From: Carpediemonas membranifera
Taxonomy: Eukaryota; Fornicata
Assembly: GCA_019828565.1 (NCBI GenBank)
Contig: JAHDYR010000066.1
Location: forward strand, 372,001 to 436,000
DNA: 64,000 nucleotides
Reading direction: 5' to 3'
Shown: piece by piece, positions 38,818 through 48,664 of the stretch
How the letters are laid out: each line of letters opens with the position of its first letter
How positions within the stretch are numbered: the first letter of the stretch is position 1
The notes under the pieces: model-generated
What the model was told of the DNA's origin: nothing
Database searches by the model: none
Seen by the model: only the letters and a program-made list of their open reading frames with translations
Position numbers and translations under genes: made by a program

Positions 38818-41520
38818 ATGAGAGAGAAGACGTTCAATGGCGTATTCTTCAACAATAGTAACAACGTGGGAGTGAAATCAGATGGCAGAACAGTGAGCGC
38901 CATCCAATTCGAGATCCCCATCGCCACAGCGTCAGTGGGACTGATCAGAGAGACCGTATACTCCCATCTGGTGCGGAACTCGTACACATCCGCCACAACA
39001 AACCCCGCATGCCATAGAAAAAAGCTAGAAATGATCGACAGACTTCCGAAACTACTCACACCACTCGGCCCGCTCACGCCGCTGACCCTCGCCATACACT
39101 GTGACCTCCAGCGGCTCAAGCTCGTCTCCCGGACGTCCTTCTTCCTCGACAACACGGACCAGGCTGCCCACGTCCGCACGCTCGGCACTGAGACAGCGGC
39201 AGGACAATCGACGAACCCCAGCACGGCCATCGCCACGCTTGAGGTCATATCAAAGGTCGCAGTAGGCGTTACAGACCCTAAGCTGATCCTGATTTACTGC
39301 TCGAAGGTGCATGACCCCGCCGTCGCCCACGCCGTCATTGCCAAGAACATCGCTTCGACGCCTGTACTCATGGTCTCCAACGACCGGTCGGACCCCTGGA
39401 TGTCGGCCTTCTCCATCTCCGACAAGGGCAGCATCGGGGTCGGGGTGGCTGAGACGGACTCAGACCCGTTTAACGCCGCCCTCGCAGCATCGTTTGAGGC
39501 TTGCCACAGTGCTGGGAAGGACCCTGGCAAGCTATCGTCCGATCAACCCGGGGCCGTAGTCGTCTTCAACACGATGCAGCAACACGACGATGTCATCGAC
39601 GGCGTCCGACAATGCTTCGGTGAGGCGTCTCTGACCGGTGCCGCGGAGGACTTGCGCGACAACTGGATCGTGTCCCAAAGTGGAGTGTACCATCGCGCAG
39701 TGGCGGTCGTGGCGATGTGGACCTTGTGCGAGGCCATGATTGTCAGTCAGACAGGTTTCGTCGCCACTGACTATGAGGGCACGGTGACCGGGGTCTCGCG
39801 CGACGGCCTGACGATCACTACCATCAACAGCCTCCCCGCGGTCGAGGTGTACAACAGATGGACCGGCAACGCAGCCAAGCGGGATCTCCTGTCACTCAAC
39901 CCCCTCGGCAAGGTCCGGCCTGATTCCCATCAGGTCATCCTCCCCTTCCGGATCACCCGCGTGACCGAGTCCGGCGGTCTGGAAACTATGACTCCGTTTG
40001 AGGAGGGCGACTTTGTCAAGCCGATGGTCGGGTCGGCCGATAAGATCCGCAATCGCCTTCTTAGCATCATGAACCCCGTTACGGAGCGCATGCACACCGT
40101 GCACGGCGCCATGGTCTTCATCAGCAATGGCCTCCATCCCGTCGTCTGTGACGTCATCCCGCACTTTAAGAACCAATTTCGGAAGGCGGGCGGGGGCGTC
40201 TCCGTACAGTTCCCGCGGGGGATCTACGCGAAGTTCGATCACAGTCCCATGAACTTCATCGGGCAGACGGTGATCGATCCGATTAGGACAACCGACCCCG
40301 ACGACATCGATACCCTCACCGGCCTCGGCCTCAGTTCAACGGGATGCATATCGAGAAACGAGTCCAGTCAGTCGCTGCAGCTTATGGTGGGGGAGAACGA
40401 CCTCAGCAGCGACTCTGCGGAGTTCCAGCTGATATCGCCTAGGTCAGCTTCCCCCTACCCCTCCATAGGGTCGCCCCGGGAGTCGGTGGCCATGAATTTC
40501 AGGTCACCGGGCGAGAGGAGCGGGATCATTCGGTCCACGTCTCTCGGGGGGACAGCCAGCACAATGCCGTCGCCGATGGTCACACACCGTTCACAGCTGT
40601 CGGGCTCGCTGAACAGGCCGACCATCATCGCCCCGCTGCAGGAGGTCGGGCAGCCTGTGGAGCCGCTGACCTTGCTCGACGAGGACGGCATCGAGCGCGA
40701 CCCCGCGGACGGCATGGGGTTAGACGAGGCCCAGTACAACGACCTCTCGTTCACCGTGCTGGCGTTCGGGGACTCCAGGGAGCTGCTGCCGACGAACGAC
40801 GTGACGATACTCTTCACGAACATCCAGTCGTCCTGCTCACTATGGCAGCATAGCCCCAGAGCCATGATGGAGGCCATGGAGGCCCACAACCACGTCCTCA
40901 GGTCGACCCTGGCGCGGTGCAGGTCGCAGTGGCCGGGTACGATCGTCAAGATCGAGGCCGACCGCTTCATGATCGCCTTTGTCAGCCCTCTGTACGCTGC
41001 TTGCTTCAGTGCCGTGGCGCAGATCGCGCTGATGACTGCGGACTGGCCCCACATCGACCATGGCGACTACTCCATGGTCAAGAGCAGCAAGCCGCGCCAC
41101 TGTCCAGTGTGTTTCAAACACGGCGCCCCCCTCGGCAAGCACTGCCGGAAGGCGCCGACACACGACTGCCCTCTGCACAAGCGGCGTAACGTGCCCGTGT
41201 TCCGTGGGCTGAGGGTGAAGATGGGCTTCCACACCGGTCGGCCCGAGCCGATGTACGATCTGGCGTCGAATAAGGTAGACTACATCGGCATCGACGTCAA
41301 CCTCGCCGCACGTATCTGCTCAGCTGCGGAAGGCGGACAGATACTGATGAGCAAGCGGTCTGCCGAGCTCATCCAAGACGAGGACTTCACGGCCATCGGG
41401 GGCGCACAGCTGGAGTCGAGGGGCGTCTACGGCCTCAAGGGAATCGGCGAGGAGACACTAGTCGAGCTGCGCGTACCGTGGCTGGCCAGGGACTTCGATG
41501 GCAGTGCTGGTCAATGCTAG
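38818..41520 (+). CDS. FIST sensor domain fused to class III nucleotidyl cyclase domain
   Basis: A 900-residue protein from the ATG at 38818. Residues ~60-460 resemble the FIST_N and FIST_C small-ligand sensor domains (for example LMVSNDRSDPWMSAFS, FNAALAASFEACHSAG, LPAVEVYNRWTG, VVCDVIPHFKNQFRKAGG). Residues ~460-650 are Ser/Pro-rich linker. Residues ~655-895 form a guanylate/adenylate cyclase catalytic domain: VTILFTNIQSS, KIEADRFMIAF, MGFHTGRPEP, and GIDVNLAARICSAAEGGQIL. The transition-state pair Asn828/Arg832 and the second metal Asp (Asp715) are present, but the first metal Asp is Asn668 (FTNI for FTDI). A Cys/His-rich insert (CPVC...HC...HDC...H) lies at ~761-790. No transmembrane helix is evident. 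It may be a soluble ligand-sensing cyclase or an inactive one. Confidence 0.82.
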   Translation: MREKTFNGVFFNNSNNVGVKSDGRTVSAIQFEIPIATASVGLIRETVYSHLVRNSYTSATTNPACHRKKLEMIDRLPKLLTPLGPLTPLTLAIHCDLQRLKLVSRTSFFLDNTDQAAHVRTLGTETAAGQSTNPSTAIATLEVISKVAVGVTDPKLILIYCSKVHDPAVAHAVIAKNIASTPVLMVSNDRSDPWMSAFSISDKGSIGVGVAETDSDPFNAALAASFEACHSAGKDPGKLSSDQPGAVVVFNTMQQHDDVIDGVRQCFGEASLTGAAEDLRDNWIVSQSGVYHRAVAVVAMWTLCEAMIVSQTGFVATDYEGTVTGVSRDGLTITTINSLPAVEVYNRWTGNAAKRDLLSLNPLGKVRPDSHQVILPFRITRVTESGGLETMTPFEEGDFVKPMVGSADKIRNRLLSIMNPVTERMHTVHGAMVFISNGLHPVVCDVIPHFKNQFRKAGGGVSVQFPRGIYAKFDHSPMNFIGQTVIDPIRTTDPDDIDTLTGLGLSSTGCISRNESSQSLQLMVGENDLSSDSAEFQLISPRSASPYPSIGSPRESVAMNFRSPGERSGIIRSTSLGGTASTMPSPMVTHRSQLSGSLNRPTIIAPLQEVGQPVEPLTLLDEDGIERDPADGMGLDEAQYNDLSFTVLAFGDSRELLPTNDVTILFTNIQSSCSLWQHSPRAMMEAMEAHNHVLRSTLARCRSQWPGTIVKIEADRFMIAFVSPLYAACFSAVAQIALMTADWPHIDHGDYSMVKSSKPRHCPVCFKHGAPLGKHCRKAPTHDCPLHKRRNVPVFRGLRVKMGFHTGRPEPMYDLASNKVDYIGIDVNLAARICSAAEGGQILMSKRSAELIQDEDFTAIGGAQLESRGVYGLKGIGEETLVELRVPWLARDFDGSAGQC

Positions 41521-41653
41521 TTTCTAGATCGCACTTCCGTGAATGACGTCTGTTGTGTCATAAACAGTGTTCTAGCGACATGTGGTAACCTGCGTGTTTA
41601 TCCGGAGCCATGCGATGAAGCATGGCCATCATGCCGTTCCAGTCCAGACATGG

Positions 41654-42628
41654 TCATGTGTACGCTTCGACGATCTTCCCCAGCATCCCCCGCAACGTCT
41701 TCATGCGGCCTGGCCCGATCGTATGTGGCACCGTCTTGGCAAACAACGTCACCAGCTGGCCCGGGTCGACGTCTAGCCTCCGACTGAGCCGAGCCATCGC
41801 CTCGTCGGGGTCCTCGGGGATGTCGGCAGCGATCAGGAGGGCGATCGCGGCGACTGTCAGGTTCATGATGTCTGGCCGTCCGAGCATGACGTCCCACAGC
41901 CTGCACGCCGTGTCCAAGGGCACTGCCTGCACGAACATGGATATGAGCCACCGGGTGAGGAAGAGGTCGCTCGGCACGCCCGCACGGTGGAGCCGGCTGT
42001 GCGTATTGGGGGCCGCGATCTTCAGAGTCCGGTCGAAGAAGCCCATGTAGTGGCTGACGAACCCTGGGTCGAGCCGTAGGAACGTAATAAGGTGTCCGTC
42101 ATGCATGATGCTCGACATCAGCATGAACGCCTGCCACGCCGGGCTGTAGAGCAGGAAAACTGCGGCGATCAGGCTCATTCCCTGGACATACCCGACATCG
42201 GGGCGGAACCGGACGAAGGCACGCAGGACATCCGTCAGGGAGTCGAACAGAGTGCCTCCCGGCTGGAAGAAGGCCAGCTCGGGCAACGTTCGGCCCACAT
42301 CGGTCGGGATGAGGTTACGGGAGGCCTCCTGGCCCCTCGTGGCGTCCGGGTCTCGGGCCAGACATATGTCGAACAGCGTTTCGGTGATGTGGAGCGGGTT
42401 CCCTACAAGAAGCGGCCACACCTCGCCACGTATGGACGCAGGCACGCCCCCATGGATCAGAGCATGCTGAATATCCCGCGAGGATGGCGGCTTGCCGCTG
42501 CGAAGATTCGGGATCAGGGTAGTGTGCCAGTGCTGCCGTTGGAAGGCAATCGCACGTTCTCTCTTCAGAATGGCTGCTTCTTCATCGTTAGTATCTTCGT
42601 TCTTGACTGTCGCGGAGCTCTCCCGCAT
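41654..42628 (-). CDS. TBC-domain Rab GTPase-activating protein
   Basis: A 324-residue protein with one TBC domain from about residue 55 to 320. The dual catalytic fingers are present: Arg113 in LIPTDVGRTLPE (IxxDxxR) and Gln149 in GYVQGMS. The domain starts with the usual GVPASIRGEVWPLLVG and contains WLISMFVQAVPLDTACRLWD, the TBC C-terminal motif. It is therefore predicted to be an active Rab GAP controlling vesicle traffic. The ATG at 42628 is the first in frame. It is divergent from the helicase gene. Confidence 0.9.
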   Translation of the reverse strand: MRESSATVKNEDTNDEEAAILKRERAIAFQRQHWHTTLIPNLRSGKPPSSRDIQHALIHGGVPASIRGEVWPLLVGNPLHITETLFDICLARDPDATRGQEASRNLIPTDVGRTLPELAFFQPGGTLFDSLTDVLRAFVRFRPDVGYVQGMSLIAAVFLLYSPAWQAFMLMSSIMHDGHLITFLRLDPGFVSHYMGFFDRTLKIAAPNTHSRLHRAGVPSDLFLTRWLISMFVQAVPLDTACRLWDVMLGRPDIMNLTVAAIALLIAADIPEDPDEAMARLSRRLDVDPGQLVTLFAKTVPHTIGPGRMKTLRGMLGKIVEAYT

Positions 42629-42794
42629 CGCCTCGGAATCGAGAGCGCACGATTCGTAAGTGCAGCTCGCTTCTCATCAAATCCTCGCATCGCACGGGTT
42701 GACCCAGCAAGCATGCTAGGGACGAGTGGGCAGGGCTGGTTGGCTCAGTTTCGCCGTGGAAATCACCCGCAGTTTATGCACTGACGAGCCAGCG

Positions 42795-45700
42795 ATGGCC
42801 TCAGGTGTGAGCGACGACGATCTGCGCACGTTATGTTATTCAGTATACAAGTACGTAGTTGATGATCTCGATTCGCTTGTTGTTATTCCCGGGGAGGAGA
42901 AGTCTGAGGCAGATTGGCATATGCTGACTAAGTTCTTCGCTGAAGAGCCGCCAATGAGCAAGGAGCGTTTCGTACCATCTTGTTCAGTAGGCACACGATC
43001 AATTCCGCTCATTGGAAAGCTACTTGAGGACTCGCCAGTCAAGCACTGCACGATCCCGCGTCGGCTCCAGTTCCTGGTCGAGAAGAACATCATCACCGCC
43101 CTTGTAGAGCCTGCTATGGCGAGCCTGCAGGCCCCCTCGTATCCTCTGCTCTTTGTGGCCCTCGCCGTGCTGTCCCGGACGGACCTGACCCGCACCCTGC
43201 CCCCCCTCGCCACCGTCGTCGAGCGGTTCGCGGCCCTCGTCAGGGTAGTTGTTACGGATGCTAGCGTCAGAGAGGGCTTCACTATTCGCACGCTGCTGGC
43301 GACGTTCATCGCCAACGCCGCCCGATGCCGGTCGGATCCCACCGCCTCTGCCCTCCTCACCAGACTGGTCACACCGAGGGCAGTCGGCTTCCTGGCCAGC
43401 ACTGAGGACCCGGATCTCCTCCTGGTCAAGCAGTATCTGCAGTCCCGGGGGATCGAGCCGACGAGGGCCACCGCTGCAGACGTCGTCACACAGGGCCTCA
43501 TCCTGCCGATGTGCAGGTGTCGCGACAGGACGGACCCGGCCGCCAGACGGTGCGCCAGGGCCACCCTCGAGATGCTAGTGGACCTGACGCAAGCCCCGTC
43601 GACCGCTGTGACGCTGGTGTGGTTTATGGCATTCGCCCAGCTCGCGGGCACGGACCTGTTGCCGTTCATCGCCCAGACAGCAGATCCCGTATCTACCCAG
43701 ATCTTGGGGTGGATAGCACTCAATATCCGGCACTATCTCAGGCAGGCAGCCGATGCCGGATACCGCGGGCCAATTCCAAACATCCTCTCCGGCATCCGCG
43801 TGCGGCCCCTGTCGGACTTCCCCGACCTGGGCGTTCTCTTGATGTACTTCTCCGGCCAGCTCTTCGTACCAGGGCTGGCGGCGGGCTCGCTGACCCCAAC
43901 CGAGCACGTGGCCCGTGTGCTGGGGCTATACTGCGTCGACACGGGCATCGGGGTGCTGCAGGACTTTATCAGAGCCGGCGACTTCGGCAAGGTCGATGTC
44001 AGTGCCGACGGCAGTGTGACAATCACTTCCACCGGCGACCAGGTGCCGGAATTCGTGGTCCTCGCCGACGTAGAAGGATCCGCGTTGACCAGGTTTGACC
44101 TATGTCGCGTGACCGGTCGAGTTGTACCAAAGAGCAAGGGCACACTCACCCTCACCCTCGCCATGCCGCCCCACACCCCGGCCGGGCGGTACGTCGTCCA
44201 CGTCCCCCACGGGGCAATCGCAGCGTCCCTCGGCATCGTGGGCGCCCTGCAGAACATGCTGGCGAACCGGCCCGAGTTCGACTCCCATCTCGCGGCCATT
44301 TACACCGGAGCGACTGCCAACCCGGCCTCCCTCCAGTACGACAGCGTCCCCGGGGCCCTGGACCTCGCCGGAATCGCCCACACTGCGCCCGAGGCGGCCA
44401 TGGCGTGGGCGTCGCTACCCCTCGCCTGTCCCCACGGCGTCCACCTCGACGTCGGCCGGGGCACCCCCACGATGGCCCTGGACACCGGGGCGGACCCGGT
44501 CGACGTCCCATGCGGGGGGGAGGCTGACGTCTGGCCGTACACGTCCCAGCTGGCAGCCGTCATGTCCGCCGTGGCGTCTCCGCTGACGCTGCTCGAGGGC
44601 CCTCCCGGCACCGGTGTTTGTCCCCCTGACCATTGCTCACACAGAAGACCGCGACGGCCGCCATGATGGTTCGCTGCCTATTTAGGACTCTCAACAACGG
44701 AGCCACGTTCCCGGATGGTCTGAACGAGGCCCTAGCTCCAGTCGATACGTATAGAAAAGTGTTGCTCCTGGCCCATTCGAACTCTGCACTCGACCAACTC
44801 TGCCAGCATTCCCATGCACTCGGGGTGCCTGTGTTACGCTTGGGGGCCAGCACCGACTGCACAGAGCTGACGCTGGACGCCGCCGCGGACAGACTCGGAC
44901 AGAGGCTGAAGGCCAAGTACTCGAAGTCACTCGACTCACTGCTCCAGGACCGGCGCCGGCTCCACTCGGCCATCATCGCAGCCAGCCCCGTCGTTGCTGT
45001 GACGATCAGCGCCCTGCCCCGCCGGCTCCCCGCCCTCCGGCCCGGCCCGGCCAGGCTGGGTGCCGCCGTGCTCGAGGAGGCCGGCCGGGTTATGGACCCT
45101 GAACTGACCCCGCTGCTGCCCGCCGTGACCCGGCTCGCCATGGTCGGTGACTCGAAGCAGCTGGCCCCACTGGTGCTGGATTCCGGGCTCCGCGACCGAA
45201 ACCTGGACCTCGCCCCGTTCGAGCGGCTGGCCCGGACGGGTGTCCACGTCATCCGGGCCGACAGGCAGGGCAGGGCGTGCGGGCCGCTTGCAGACGTGTT
45301 CCGGGGGGCGTACGAGCGACTTGAGGACCTCCCCTGCTGCCCGAAGCAGTCCGCGCTGCTCTCTTATCCGCTGTCATTCGTCGACATCCGGTCGGGCGGC
45401 CAGCGTGAGGTGAGCTCCTCTGAGGTCTACGCCGTCGGGCAGCTGTGGGGGAGGCTCCGGGAGCTGGGCCTGTCCCCAGGCATGGTCGCCGTGATCACCC
45501 CGTACAACAAGCAGAAGGCTGCGCTGCTCGAGTCCAAGGACCTGGCCGACACGGTCAAGGCCGGCCTCCTCGTGGCGACCGTGGATGAGATGCAGGGCCT
45601 CCAGCGAGACCATGTCATCCTCACCATGGCCGCCGCCCGGCTGACCGACTTCATTCGGGCGAGCACCCGCCGGGTCGTCGCGGTGAGCAGGGCGAGGCAG

Positions 45701-45919
45701 TCGCTCACGATCGTCTGCGACACCGAGGTGCTCCGGGGTGATGCGGGCTGGGCCGCCGTGCTATCCAGGGCCAGGCCGCTGTCGCTGAGGAGCGAGGCGG
45801 GCTACGAGGAGTTCCGGGCGACTGAGGGCCTCGAGGAGGTGGAGCGGCAGTTGGCGGGCGTGTCCGTGTGGGAGGACGTCGGAAAGAACTGGCGCCAGCG
45901 GAAGGGGAAGAAGGGATGA
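42795..45919 (+). CDS. UPF1-like superfamily 1 helicase, possibly Aquarius-like (two exons)
   Basis: About 1031 residues from the ATG at 42795. A 29-nt intron at 44616-44644 (GTTTGT...GCTCACACAG) cuts the Walker A motif between GPPGTG and KTATAAMM; splicing restores the frame exactly. The N-terminal ~550 residues are helical without a known domain. The C-terminal motor shows motif Ia (LLAHSNSALDQLC), motif II as LEEAG rather than DEAx, motif III (VGDSKQLAPL), motif IV (ITPYNKQKAAL), motif V (VATVDEMQGLQRDHVILTMA) and motif VI (VAVSRARQSLTIV). The TVDxxQGxQxDxIxL...AxSRAR pattern is close to the spliceosomal helicase Aquarius, but other UPF1-type helicases share it. Confidence 0.85.
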
Positions 45920-46173
45920 ATACACCGGCGTTGGATGCCGACGGACAATTTTAAAAATTTTGCACATTTGATTTCCTTCTGAGGCAGAATATCATGAACC
46001 CACAAGGATTAATACCGCCACTGGATGCAAAGCTGGAGCTCTGTCCCGGGGTGTTCACTCGGGCCAAGCAGTGATGGCTATGAAGAAGATTGGCAACCAA
46101 CTCAAAAGATAGGGGAGGGGAGTGACAGGGCAGAATATAACACATTGATTGACGCTGGTGTACAACCTTATAA

Positions 46174-46204
46174 TGTGCCGCGCAGGATAAGAATACTTGA
46201 GTCC
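46174..46204 (+). repeat. Diverged copy of the Fanzor terminal 31 bp
   Basis: This stretch matches the last 31 bases of the 75-bp terminus (48565-48595) at 27 of 31 positions and in the same orientation, ending GAGTCC in place of GAGTCT; both are followed by AAAACA. It lies on the C-terminal side of the Fanzor reading frame, about 110 bases beyond its stop. It could be the element's other end (direct terminal repeats) or the remnant of an earlier insertion at a preferred site. Confidence 0.65.
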
Positions 46205-46317
46205 AAAACACACAGTGATCCAAGCAGCATCAGGATCGCAGTGTGGTTCATCATACTCTATCAATCGTGCGCTGCATATCACGCGCGCTGCAGCGCGTGC
46301 TTGCTCAACTTAGCAAG
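46205..46317 (-). ncRNA. Candidate omega-RNA / element-end hairpins downstream of Fanzor
   Basis: Immediately after the Fanzor stop codon (minus strand) lie two inverted repeats. One is TTGCT...AGCAA around 46301-46316. The other is a perfect 7-bp GC stem, CACGCGC...GCGCGTG, at 46280-46299 with a 6-base loop. In TnpB and Fanzor elements the guide (omega) RNA is encoded at or just beyond the 3' end of the nuclease gene and ends at the element border. Position and structure fit, but no covariation or expression data are available. Confidence 0.3.
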
Positions 46318-48211
46318 TTAATGATAGCGAGGAAGAGCACCTCTCTGGGAGTCGTAGTGGAAAGGAGATTGCTCTATCTGATCTGAAGTTGCATCGTAGG
46401 TGCACCAAAGGATGTTCTCGCTGGCGCTCTTATCTCGGTGAGAGAGATTGAGAAGTATGTCTCTCTGCTCGGGATGCCGACGTCGCCGTTCAACGCGCCA
46501 TGGAGCTCCCTCGCACGCGGGATTCTGGCAGAGCATGGTGCGGCGTGTGTGCATCACACGTCTGAAGTGTGCTTTGCAGTATGGGCACACGATGGAAGTG
46601 CGGAATTCCGAGACCATCGTGACACTCACGACGACGTTGTGCCGGAGCATGATGCCAGGAAGAGCTCGAGCAAAGTGGCGGTACGGAGCACAGGAGGGAG
46701 TGCCGGCGGAACCAAACAGTGCAGCCCCATACGCGACTTCGAGTTGAATGGGCTCCGGGGGCGCCCGCCGAGATCATCCAGGAGTTTACGTCCAGCCCGG
46801 GCGAAGTGCTTCTGGCGCAGACAGTGATTGGCAAAAGTCGCACGGCGGAAACACTTTCTCGTCCCCTCGTTAATGATCTGAACGATGTTCTCATGGACAA
46901 ACCTAATCGACTGTTTGAGAGCCTCTAGACTTGTCGTTTTGAACGATGCTGCGCTCATATTCACGCGGAAAGAGGGGGTGGCAGTGTAGCCACACTTAGC
47001 GAGTACGCCAGATACACTCTGCCCGTCTGGGCGGCGGATCGTGTAGCCGCCCAGCGACCGAGCACCAGGGTCGAAGCCCATGAGAGCTTGAATGTCCGGG
47101 GCAGGAGTAGCCTCGGCGTCATCCTGACCGAGCCGAGCCCGCTTGTTGCTGCTACCCTTTTTGTACGTGGGCCGGTCAGCCACCCGACCGCCACGGTATT
47201 TCTCGCGACCCACCCAACCCGTCACAGCAACAGAGACCCCGTCTGTCTTCACAGAGAGCACTCTGCGGAGCTTGGTGATGTCGCCGTGATCACGCTCGTA
47301 TCTATCAACCTGCTCAGTGGTCAAGTTCTTAGTTGCTGACCAATTCACGTGCTCACGCAGGCGCCTCTTCATCGCTGGGGTGAGCACTGTCACTCCGCGA
47401 TCGATGGTCATGAACCCAGGCCTGACCGGTGCCATCGGCACGAACGGGACGAGCTTCGGCTCTGGCAGGGCCTGACTGAACTCGAGGTTCACGGCACGAG
47501 TGAGTGTGACCAGCTTGGTCACTGCAGCACTCATGCGCGTGACGCACGACAGCACGCCGACGAGGGCCTCGGCCACGGTATCAGTGCGACCCACCCGTTG
47601 CTCCTCGGGCAATGCATGCGATGATGATACCTGCCATGATCGGCGGCTATGGCGGCAACCTCAGTGTCGAGCTCGCCTAGGGTGTCGAGAAAATCCTGTA
47701 GAACACCCGGCCGATCATGGAGGAGCAGACGCACCCGTTCTAATCCAGCACGAAGACGGGTCAGGTACGCGTGTGACGCGCGCGAGAGCCAGACCCGGGT
47801 GGATGTGGAGTACTCACCCAACCAGCTCTGAAATGGAAATGCAATTCCAATGTAGGCTTCCCTGAAGTCCTGGACGAGTGGGGTTATGTCAGGGTACCTC
47901 CGCATCGCCAGGTCGCCAATCCACCTGCACCGATCCGCTGCCTTTGCCTTCGACACCTTTTGCTGAGCAATGCTGACGATCTGCTTGAGGACCTCCTCGT
48001 CGAACAGGTTGACCGTCCTCGGTGGGGTCAACGCGTGCGCAGATGCAGAGACGCACGCAAGCAGGCAAGTGAATGTGTACTTAGCCTGCGTGAAAGAACG
48101 CATGCCGGGTTCAAGGTTTCCTCGCCGCGGCGCGTTGTTATCGCCTCCGCCGTTAATCTCGCCAATGGCCTTGTTAACGGAAGCCTTCACCGTGTATATC
48201 TTGGAAGGCAT
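46318..48211 (-). pseudogene. Fanzor RNA-guided endonuclease gene, two frameshifts
   Basis: Three frames together read as one Fanzor/TnpB-type nuclease. Frame 1 (ATG at 48211) has a helical N-terminus (VNLFDEEVLKQIVSIAQQKV). The frame shifts near 47590-47640 into one that carries the RuvC-I motif LMGFDPGARSLGGYTIRRPD (Asp codon 47070-47072). It shifts again near 46735-46760 into VAYGAALFGSAG and the RuvC-II motif VSEFRTSIVCPYC (Glu codon 46606-46608). A zinc ribbon CPYC...CQNPAC follows, then RuvC-III HRDKSASENIL (Asp codon 46432-46434), equivalent to TnpB's RDxNAAxNI. All three catalytic acids are present and the zinc ribbon is intact. Neither shift is explained by the intron pattern of this genome, so this copy looks recently inactivated, or the assembly has two indels. 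Fanzors cut DNA guided by omega-RNA. Confidence 0.85.
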
Positions 48212-48520
48212 CGGAGTCTATTGAGCTGCCTGCATCGAGCATTTCTTTTCAGGGTTCATCAGCTGGCAGCATCCCTCAAAACACAAGAAACCGCATCATA
48301 CAACACAAAGCGTCTTTACTACCAGCTACAACCGCTTTCCACCACTAGTGTCTCTCACAACAGACGACGACGACGACGACGTCATGAGCTTCAGACGCCA
48401 GCAATGGACGACAGATGAGCGCGTAACAGACGAGCACATACGCGAAAGAAGGCAGCAGCGTTCGACACAGACGATGGACGACGCATCTTTTCGTGCAGAC
48501 CGACGACTGAAAGCACGAAA

Positions 48521-48595
48521 GCCCGATTGTACAGACGAGGGCTGAAGTGGGTGAGTGGAGGTAGTGTGCCGCGCAGGATTAGAATTGTTGAGTCT
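48521..48595 (+). repeat. 75-bp terminus of Fanzor element copy 1
   Basis: The outer end of copy 1 on the N-terminal side of the nuclease gene. It is identical to 33794-33868 and to the reverse complement of 63363-63437. The end is sharp: flanking sequence differs in all three places immediately after GAGTCT (ATGCGA, AAAACA, AAATTT). Confidence 0.9.
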
Positions 48596-48664
48596 AAAAC
48601 ATCTCTAAAACCACTTGTAATGAACCTTATTCTGCACATTCATCGATCGGAATTTTGGACTGTT

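Larger units (their letters stand above)
46205..48595 (-). mobile_element. Fanzor (eukaryotic TnpB-like) transposable element, copy 1
   Basis: A ~2.4-kb element. Its upstream end (right, 48521-48595) is the 75-bp terminus found three times in the window. Inside are ~310 bases of leader with a GAC-repeat tract, the Fanzor reading frame on the minus strand (48211 to 46318), then ~110 bases holding two hairpins. The leftmost boundary is set at the diverged terminal repeat at 46174-46204 and is less certain. The outer right end lies 70 bases before the start codon of the coiled-coil gene at 48665. No separate transposase is encoded. Copy 2 at 63363 is nearly identical over the shared part, implying recent movement. 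Confidence 0.8.

Noticed and set aside
47600-47640. Intron to explain the first Fanzor frameshift
   Set aside because: The only GT...AG pair seen is 27 nt, a multiple of three, so it would not change the frame.
48357-48381. GAC-repeat tract as a CRISPR-like or functional repeat
   Set aside because: It is a simple trinucleotide repeat with length variation between copies; there is no spacer structure.
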